Below are positions 7,966 to 12,594 of a stretch of DNA of 12,594 bases, piece after piece. Below the pieces are notes generated by a model. That model saw nothing but the letters and a program-made list of their open reading frames with translations, had not been told where the DNA came from and did not search any database. Source of the stretch: JANPJV01 sp031425695 (GTDB taxonomy: Bacteria; Pseudomonadota; Gammaproteobacteria; Xanthomonadales; SZUA-5). How positions within the stretch are numbered: the first letter of the stretch is position 1; each line of letters starts with the position of its first letter. Both the position numbers and the translations under genes were made by a program. The DNA is taken from NCBI GenBank assembly GCA_031425695.1, contig JANPJV010000229.1:1-12594 (forward strand), read 5' to 3'.

Positions 7966-8622
7966 ATGGCCCTGCAACTCTTCGCCCACCCATTCTCGTC
8001 GTACTGCCAGAAGGTACTCATCGCGCTCTACGAGAACGAGCTGCACTTCGACCTGCGCTTGCTCGGCCCGGACGACCAGGCAACCCAGGACGAATTTACC
8101 CGGCGCTGGCCTTTGCGGAAAATGCCACTGCTGGTCGACGGCGAACGCCAGGTCCACGAGGCCAGCATCATCGTCGAGTACCTCGACCTGCATTACCCGG
8201 GCAGGGCGCGGCTGATTCCCGACCACCGCGATACCGCGCTGGAAGTGCGTGTCCTCGACCGTTTCTTCGACAACTACGTGATGACACCCATGCAGAAGAT
8301 CGTGTTCGACTGCATGCGTGCGCCAGACCTGCGCGACCCGGCTGGCGTGGCCGATGCGCACGCGCTGCTCGAGCGTGCATATACGTGGCTCGACGCGCGC
8401 CTGCCCGATCGCGAATGGGTGTGCGGAGATTTCAGCCTGGCCGACTGCGCAGCGGCGCCATCGTTGTTCTATGCGGACTGGGTGCACCCGATCGGACCAG
8501 GCTTTGGAAATGTGAGCGCGTATCGCGATCGATTGCTCGCCCGGCCATCGTTTGCGCGCGCGGTGGATGAGGCGCGGCCGTATCGGTACTTTTTCCCACC
8601 GGGCGCGCCGGATCGGGACTAG
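7966..8622 (+). CDS. Glutathione S-transferase family protein
   Basis: A 218-residue cytosolic protein of typical GST length. Residues 1-80 form the thioredoxin-like N-terminal domain: strand LQLFAHPF, active-site region SSYCQKV (Ser11, Ser12, Tyr13, Cys14 are candidates for thiolate contact), the cis-proline in KMPLLVD (Pro54), and the glutathione gamma-glutamyl contact region EASIIVEYL (Glu65, Ser67). Residues about 88-205 are the all-helical C-terminal domain with an N-capping-type motif DFSLADCAAAPSLFYADW. The usual ES pair before the helix reads EAS, a common variant in uncharacterised bacterial GSTs. The substrate cannot be inferred. The gene stands alone: divergent from prfC and convergent with the TetR gene across 235 bases with no gene. 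The ATG is followed directly by the first beta strand, which fixes the start. Confidence 0.92.
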   Translation: MALQLFAHPFSSYCQKVLIALYENELHFDLRLLGPDDQATQDEFTRRWPLRKMPLLVDGERQVHEASIIVEYLDLHYPGRARLIPDHRDTALEVRVLDRFFDNYVMTPMQKIVFDCMRAPDLRDPAGVADAHALLERAYTWLDARLPDREWVCGDFSLADCAAAPSLFYADWVHPIGPGFGNVSAYRDRLLARPSFARAVDEARPYRYFFPPGAPDRD

Positions 8623-8857
8623 GCGGCCCGCCGCCGATTGAGGTAGGCCGGTTCCTACGCGCCCGCTGCCGCCGGTTTTAGCGATTGCACATCGAGCGCG
8701 AGGCGCCCGGCTGTGTCGACGGAGCTCGCTCCATTGGGACGCGGCCGCTGGCGCGATCAACGGATTTGTGAAAATCGAATAGATCGCGCGCACAGAACCG
8801 CGCTACTTCAATCGTTGGTTGCGCGCCCAGGAAGCTTGTTCACACGGCGACCGCCCC

Positions 8858-9451
8858 TCACATCCCTTTCTCCAGCAAGTCCAACGCCTCATCTCCCAAC
8901 CTCGCCAGATCCGGCTTCCCATCATGGGCGAACCAGTGGCGCATGGTGGCGCGGATGACGCCGATGGCGGCGCCGGCGAGGACACGGGCGCGCAACTCGG
9001 AGACTTGGCCGGCGCCGGGGCGTTCGCGGAAGGCCTGGGCGATGGCCGCCTCCCAGTCGAGATCGATCTCGTGCTCGCGGGCGAGCAGGGCGGGGGTGCG
9101 CTGGATCAGCTTCTGCTGCGCGACCAGCTGCTCGCGGTTCTGCATGTATTCCTTCGCGAACACCTGGGCGACGCCGCGCAGGCTGCCGATGGCGCTGACC
9201 GTTTCCGGTGCCTGGTGGAGCAGTTCCAGGAAGCGCTCGAGGCGCTCACGCCGGTGCGGGAAAACCAGGTCTTCCTTGGTCGGGAAGTAGCGGAAGAAGG
9301 TCCTGCGGCTGATCCCGGCGTCCTCGCAAATGACGTCGATGGTGGTGGGCTCGAAACCGTCACGGTGGAAGCGAGCTATACCCGCGCTGACCAGAGCACG
9401 CCGGGTCGCGATCTTTTTCCTTTCCCGCTGCGGGCGCGATGGCTTTTTCAT
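8858..9451 (-). CDS. TetR/AcrR-family transcriptional regulator
   Basis: A 197-residue one-component repressor. The start at 9451 (MKKPSRPQRERKK) is chosen because the family's basic N-terminal arm and first helix begin there; the longer frame to 9709 would run deep into pfaD on the other strand. The helix-turn-helix is at about residues 37-62 (TTIDVICEDAGISRRTFFRYFPTKEDL), the hallmark TetR segment. The C-terminal ligand domain (about 75-197, ending in ...ATMRHWFAHDGKPDLARLGDEALDLLEKGM) resembles the MftR-type C-terminal domain, some members of which bind acyl-CoA; this link is tentative. Only 46 bases separate it from pfaD, transcribed the other way, which suggests it controls that lipid-synthase operon and itself, perhaps in response to an acyl-CoA or the lipid product. 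Confidence 0.93.
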   Translation of the reverse strand: MKKPSRPQRERKKIATRRALVSAGIARFHRDGFEPTTIDVICEDAGISRRTFFRYFPTKEDLVFPHRRERLERFLELLHQAPETVSAIGSLRGVAQVFAKEYMQNREQLVAQQKLIQRTPALLAREHEIDLDWEAAIAQAFRERPGAGQVSELRARVLAGAAIGVIRATMRHWFAHDGKPDLARLGDEALDLLEKGM

Positions 9452-9488
9452 GGGCTGCAGGATATACAACGCGCTTCCAGAAAGATTC

Positions 9489-9503
9489 TGACACTCAGTG
9501 CCA
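9489..9503. promoter_or_regulatory. Candidate TetR operator at the pfaD start
   Basis: TGACACTCAGTGCCA is a 7-1-7 dyad with one mismatched pair. It lies in the gap between the divergent tetR and pfaD genes and overlaps the GTG start of pfaD. Position and symmetry fit an operator for the adjacent regulator. There is only one copy here, and the dyad is short. Confidence 0.45.
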
Positions 9504-11186
9504 AATTCGTATGCTTCAGCTGAACCGGCGCGCGGCCCGGGTTTGAGCCGGCCCGCCAGCACGCCCGACGCGCTCGCCCGCCTCGGTGAGGCGATGCGGG
9601 AGTCCGTGCAGGTACTGGTCGACCCGCGCGACCGCGCGCGCGGTGTCGCCATCGATGCGCGGCAGGCACAGGACCTGTGCGACAGCGGTGACTGGCAACT
9701 CGCGGGCATGCTGCCGCCGGTGTTCCCTGAATGGCTGGGTGACCGCAGCTTTGGCGAAGTTCACGGCACGCGCTTTCCGTATGTGGGCGGCGCGATGGCC
9801 AATGGCATAGCGACCACGCAGATGGTGATCGAGCTGGCGCGCGCCGGATGCCTGGGGTTTTTTGGGGCGGCCGGGTTGTCGCCGGGAAGGGTGGAAAGTG
9901 AGGTCGCGAAGCTGGCGTCTGAGCTTGGGAGTGAGGGCGTTCGGACAAGGTCCGAACCCACAAGGTCCGGACCCACCAAGTCCGAACCCACAGAGTCCGC
10001 ACCCACAGCGTGGGGCGTGAACCTGATCCACAGCCCGAGCGAGCCGGCGATCGAGGACGCGGTCTGCGACATCCTGCTGCGGCACGGCGTGCGTTGCGTC
10101 GAGGCGTCGGCTTACATGGCGCTGACGCCGGCAGTCGTGCGCTATGCGGCTACCGGCCTGCGCCGTGCGCCGGATGGCAGCGTCCAGCGCCGCAATCGCT
10201 TGCTGGCGAAGGTTTCGCGCGAGGAAGTGGCACGGCGTTTCCTGGAACCCGCGCCGGCGGAGATGCTGGCCAAGCTGGTCGCGCGCGGCGAGCTCACGCG
10301 CGACGAAGCCGAACTGGCGGCGCAGGTGCCGATTGCGGAAGACATTACGGCAGAAGCCGATTCCGGCGGGCACACCGACAACCGTCCGCTGACGGCCCTG
10401 CTGCCAAGCCTGCTCGCGCTGCGTGACCGCATCGCGCTCGAACGTGGCTACCACGAGCCGATTCGAATCGGCGCGGCTGGCGGCATCGGTACTCCCACCG
10501 CAGTTGCGGCGGCGTTCGCGCTCGGCGCGGCCTACGTGCAGACCGGATCGGTCAACCAGTCGTGCATCGAGAGCGGTCTCGGAGCCGAGGGCCGCGCGAT
10601 GCTGTGCGCGGCCGGCATGGCCGACGTGATCATGGCGCCGGCCGCCGACATGTTCGAGATGGGCGTCGACGTGCAGGTATTGCGCCGCGGCACCTTGTTC
10701 GCCGTGCGCGCCCGCAAGTTGTACGAGCTCTATCGGGCCTATTCGTCGCTCGAGGACATTCCGGCGGTCGAGCGGGAGAAGGTCGAGCGCGTGCAGTTGC
10801 GTGCGACCTTCGACGATGCCTGGGCCTCGACGCGCGCGTTCTGGATGAGCCGCGACCCGGGCCAGGTCGAGCGAGCGGAACGCGATCCCAAACATCGGAT
10901 GGCACTCGTATTTCGCGCCTATCTCGGCCTGTCCAGTCGCTGGGCGATCGACGGTCTTGCCGTGCGCAGCTCCGATTACCAGATCTGGTGTGGCCCGGCC
11001 ATGGGTGCGTTCAACAGCTGGGTCAAGGGCAGCTTCCTCGAAGCGCCGGAGAACCGCAGCGTGGTCCAGGTCGCGCGCAATCTCATGGAAGGCGCCGCCG
11101 CGGTCACGCGCGCCCAGCAACTCCGCACGTTCGGCGTGGCGATGCCGCCGTCGAGTTTCGATTTCCGTCCGCGGCCGCTCGCTTGA
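9498..11186 (+). CDS. pfaD: PfaD-family trans enoyl reductase of PUFA/secondary-lipid synthase
   Basis: A 562-residue FMN-type TIM-barrel enoyl reductase (nitronate monooxygenase superfamily) that acts in trans with Pfa megasynthases. Family-typical stretches in order: FPYVGGAMANGIATTQM, GCLGFFGAAGLSP, WGVNLIHSPSEPA (172-184), VEASAYMALTP, AKVSREEVA, PIAEDITAEADSGGHTDNRPL, IGAAGGIGTPTA, GSVNQ, MAPAADMFEMGVDVQVLRRGT, and the PfaD-specific C-terminus with FRAYLGLSSRWA and DYQIWCGPAMGAFNSW. Length is normal for PfaD. The GTG at 9498 gives the longest frame but lacks a clear ribosome binding site and overlaps the dyad at 9489-9503; an in-frame ATG at 9594 is an alternative. Residues 152-171 are four copies of a five-residue SxPTx repeat not expected in the family, placed just before the strand WGVNLIHS. 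The pfaA-like gene follows after 160 bases. Confidence 0.95.
   Translation: MPNSYASAEPARGPGLSRPASTPDALARLGEAMRESVQVLVDPRDRARGVAIDARQAQDLCDSGDWQLAGMLPPVFPEWLGDRSFGEVHGTRFPYVGGAMANGIATTQMVIELARAGCLGFFGAAGLSPGRVESEVAKLASELGSEGVRTRSEPTRSGPTKSEPTESAPTAWGVNLIHSPSEPAIEDAVCDILLRHGVRCVEASAYMALTPAVVRYAATGLRRAPDGSVQRRNRLLAKVSREEVARRFLEPAPAEMLAKLVARGELTRDEAELAAQVPIAEDITAEADSGGHTDNRPLTALLPSLLALRDRIALERGYHEPIRIGAAGGIGTPTAVAAAFALGAAYVQTGSVNQSCIESGLGAEGRAMLCAAGMADVIMAPAADMFEMGVDVQVLRRGTLFAVRARKLYELYRAYSSLEDIPAVEREKVERVQLRATFDDAWASTRAFWMSRDPGQVERAERDPKHRMALVFRAYLGLSSRWAIDGLAVRSSDYQIWCGPAMGAFNSWVKGSFLEAPENRSVVQVARNLMEGAAAVTRAQQLRTFGVAMPPSSFDFRPRPLA
9940..10010 (+). repeat. In-frame 15-nt tandem repeat inside pfaD (element F)
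   Basis: Four 15-nt units, 9951-9965, 9966-9980, 9981-9995 and 9996-10010, follow the pattern TCCGAACCCACAAGG with a few changes. They are translated as SEPTR, SGPTK, SEPTE and SAPTA. Just before them TTCGGAC (9940-9946) and GTCCGAA (9950-9956) form a perfect 7-bp hairpin with a 3-nt loop. The unit length is a multiple of three, so copy-number change would lengthen or shorten a surface loop without shifting the frame. Confidence 0.85.
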
Positions 11187-11201
11187 ACAGACTTTATTTT
11201 T

Positions 11202-11300
11202 TTGACGCAAAGGAACGCAAAGGTGAAGGAGCGAAGGACGCAAAGGAAGCAAGAAGCATTTTTTGCGTTCCTTTGCTCCCTTTGCGTTCCTTTGCGTCAA
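11202..11300. repeat. CGCAAAGG-word inverted repeat between pfaD and pfaA (element E)
   Basis: Positions 11202-11223 and 11279-11300 are exact 22-bp reverse complements built of tandem ACGCAAAGGA words (TTGACGCAAAGGAACGCAAA at the left end). Pairing continues imperfectly inward (GAGCGAAGGACGC against GCGTTCCTTTGCTC), leaving a small loop with a run of T (11259-11264). It occupies most of the 160-base gap between the pfaD stop and the pfaA-like start. It could attenuate or process the transcript between the two genes, but it resembles dispersed genomic repeats more than a classical terminator. Confidence 0.88.
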
Positions 11301-11346
11301 GGTTTGTCGCTGTCCCGCCCATGTTTAGCCGAGAGCCCCTGTGCCC

Positions 11347-12594
11347 ATGAGCAATGAATTTTCCGCGGCACGCCAGCCGATCGCCGTGGTCGGCGTCAGT
11401 GCGCTGTTCCCCGGATCGACCGATGCCCACGGATTCTGGCGCGACATCCTGGCCGGACGTGATCTCATCCGCGCGGTGCCGGAAACGCATTGGCTGGTCG
11501 AGGATTACTACGATCCCGATCCGAGTGCGCCCGACAAGACGTACGCGAATCGCGGCGCCTTCCTCGACCCCATCGACTTCGATGCGCTCGGCTGGGGTGT
11601 GCCGCCATCGACGATTCCGGCGACCGATACTTCGCAGCTGCTCGCGCTGATCCTCGCGCAGCAGGTGCTGCAGGACGTCGCGCGCGAACGCTTCGAAACC
11701 ATGGATCGCTCACGCATCTCGGTGATCCTCGGCGTGACCAGCGCACAGGACCTGCTCTCGACGATGGTGTCGCGGCTGCAGCGCCCGGTGTGGGTCAAAG
11801 CGCTGCGTGAATCGGGCCTGCCCGAGGACGAGGTGCAGGCTGCGTGCGATCGCATCGCCGCGCATTACGTGCCGTGGCAGGAGTCGTCGTTTCCGGGATT
11901 GCTCGGCAACGTGGTCGCTGGCCGCGTCGCCAATCGGCTCAATCTCGGCGGCACCAACTGCGTGACCGACGCGGCGTGCGCGTCAAGCTTCAGTGCCATC
12001 GCGATGGCTATCAGCGAGCTGCAGCTCGGCCACAGCGATCTCGTCATCAGCGGTGGCGTCGACACGCTCAATGACATCTTCATGTACATGTGTTTTTCGA
12101 AGACGCCGGCGCTGTCGCCGAGCGGTGATTGCCGGCCGTTCTCCGACCGCGCCGATGGCACCATGCTCGGCGAAGGTGTCGGCATGGTCGCGCTCAAGCG
12201 CTTAGGTGATGCCGAGCGCGAAGGCGACCGCATCTACGCGGTGATCCGCGGCGTGGGAACCTCGTCTGACGGCCGCTCCAAGAGCGTCTATGCGCCGGTG
12301 CCCGAAGGCCAGGCCGTCGCCCTACGGCGGGCCTATGCGCTGGCAGGATACGGGCCGGAAACAGTCGAGCTCATGGAAGCGCACGGCACCGGCACGAAGG
12401 CCGGTGATGCGGCGGAGTTCGCGGGGTTGCGGCAGGTGTTTGGGGAGGCAATGGCGAAGAGCCGGGACTCGGGAGGCAAGAGCCGGGACTCGGAACTCGG
12501 GACTCGGGACTCGGGGAAGCAGGATCCATCAAGTACCAGTGTGATCGAAGCCCCGGACGAGGGCTCTCTCGAGTCCCGAGTCCCGAGTCCCGAG
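11347..12594 (+). CDS. pfaA: PfaA-like polyketide/PUFA synthase, N-terminal ketosynthase (cut by window end)
   Basis: The first 416 residues of a gene that runs off the right edge with no stop. It is a beta-ketoacyl synthase domain of the iterative PUFA/secondary-lipid type: PIAVVGVSALFPG near the N-terminus, then the PfaA-style segment EDYYDPDPSAPDKTYANRG, ATDTSQLLAL (92-101), the active-site Cys211 in TDAACASSFS, GTMLGEGVGM near 271, and the first catalytic His346 in EAHGTGTKAGD. The second catalytic His (expected in an NIGHTK-type motif) lies beyond the window. From about residue 367 the sequence stops looking like a ketosynthase: residues 370-416 (KSRDSGGKSRDSELGTRDSG... ESRVPSPE) translate a nucleotide repeat instead. 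ATG 11347 is taken as the start; an in-frame GTG at 11341 is possible. It follows pfaD on the same strand, probably in one operon. Confidence 0.9.
   Translation, partial: MSNEFSAARQPIAVVGVSALFPGSTDAHGFWRDILAGRDLIRAVPETHWLVEDYYDPDPSAPDKTYANRGAFLDPIDFDALGWGVPPSTIPATDTSQLLALILAQQVLQDVARERFETMDRSRISVILGVTSAQDLLSTMVSRLQRPVWVKALRESGLPEDEVQAACDRIAAHYVPWQESSFPGLLGNVVAGRVANRLNLGGTNCVTDAACASSFSAIAMAISELQLGHSDLVISGGVDTLNDIFMYMCFSKTPALSPSGDCRPFSDRADGTMLGEGVGMVALKRLGDAEREGDRIYAVIRGVGTSSDGRSKSVYAPVPEGQAVALRRAYALAGYGPETVELMEAHGTGTKAGDAAEFAGLRQVFGEAMAKSRDSGGKSRDSELGTRDSGKQDPSSTSVIEAPDEGSLESRVPSPE
12457..12594 (+). repeat. GGGACTC-word inverted repeat inside the ketosynthase gene (element G)
   Basis: Four 7-nt words (GGGACTC, GGAACTC, GGGACTC, GGGACTC) run from 12485 to 12512. 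Three GAGTCCC words run from 12571 to 12591, reverse complementary to the first set, and the repeat reaches the window edge. The spacer is about 12513-12570. A 16-nt unit AAGAGCCGGGACTCGG also occurs twice, at 12457-12472 and 12478-12493, a 21-nt period. The whole element is open in the pfaA-like frame. The right end may continue past the window. Confidence 0.88.

Noticed and set aside
8623..8857. Hidden small gene or terminator between the GST and tetR genes
   Set aside because: A short hairpin (GTAGG ... CCTAC near 8643-8658) is present, but there is no T tract, no convincing ribosome binding site and no conserved-looking frame.
8858..9709. Longer TetR start at 9709
   Set aside because: It would overlap about 210 bases of pfaD on the other strand and add 86 residues ahead of the normal TetR N-terminus.
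9516..11300. A 594-codon minus-strand frame opposite pfaD
   Set aside because: Codon-usage shadow of pfaD. Its translation is rich in R, H and A with no recognisable domain, and pfaD itself is unmistakable.

Overview
The window is GC-rich chromosomal DNA with densely packed genes. Its gene content and the style of its intergenic repeats suggest a gammaproteobacterium of the Xanthomonadales/Lysobacterales (Rhodanobacteraceae-like). That placement is an inference from protein similarity recalled without a search. No tRNA, rRNA, CRISPR array or recognisable transposase gene is visible.

Layout: (1) 1-352, a block of direct and inverted repeats that also holds a duplicated fragment of the next gene's 3' end. 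(2) 353-1500 (minus), a two-gene operon: a CheY-like receiver followed, through an ATGA overlap, by a small soluble histidine kinase whose ATPase half looks degenerate. (3) 1725-2222 (plus), a glycine-zipper protein with a candidate sigma-54 promoter. Two GGGCCGC hairpin terminators separate it from (4) 2369-3169 (minus), an exported acidic protein with a C-terminal BON domain. (5) 3496-5985 (plus), a REC-REC-PAS-GGDEF-EAL protein with FimX-like degenerate motifs. (6) 6249-7850 (minus), peptide chain release factor 3. (7) 7966-8622 (plus), a glutathione S-transferase-like protein. (8) 8858-9451 (minus), a TetR-family regulator, divergent from (9) pfaD (9498-11186) and (10) a pfaA-like ketosynthase gene (11347 to the window end, where it is cut off at residue 416).

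Genes 8-10 form the left edge of a PUFA/secondary-lipid synthase locus. PfaD is the trans-acting enoyl reductase, the pfaA-like gene starts the iterative megasynthase, and the TetR regulator has a dyad-type candidate operator over the pfaD start.

The most unusual property of the window is a set of at least six unrelated-in-sequence but alike-in-design repeat elements. Most have arms built of tandem 7-15 nt words, a spacer of about 20-120 nt, and an inverted copy of the arm. They lie at 1-347, 3346-3451, 5992-6240 and 11202-11300. Two more word-repeat tracts lie inside coding sequence: 9940-10010 in pfaD, and 12457-12594 in the pfaA-like ketosynthase domain. The last is built of 7-nt words, so copy-number change would shift the reading frame.
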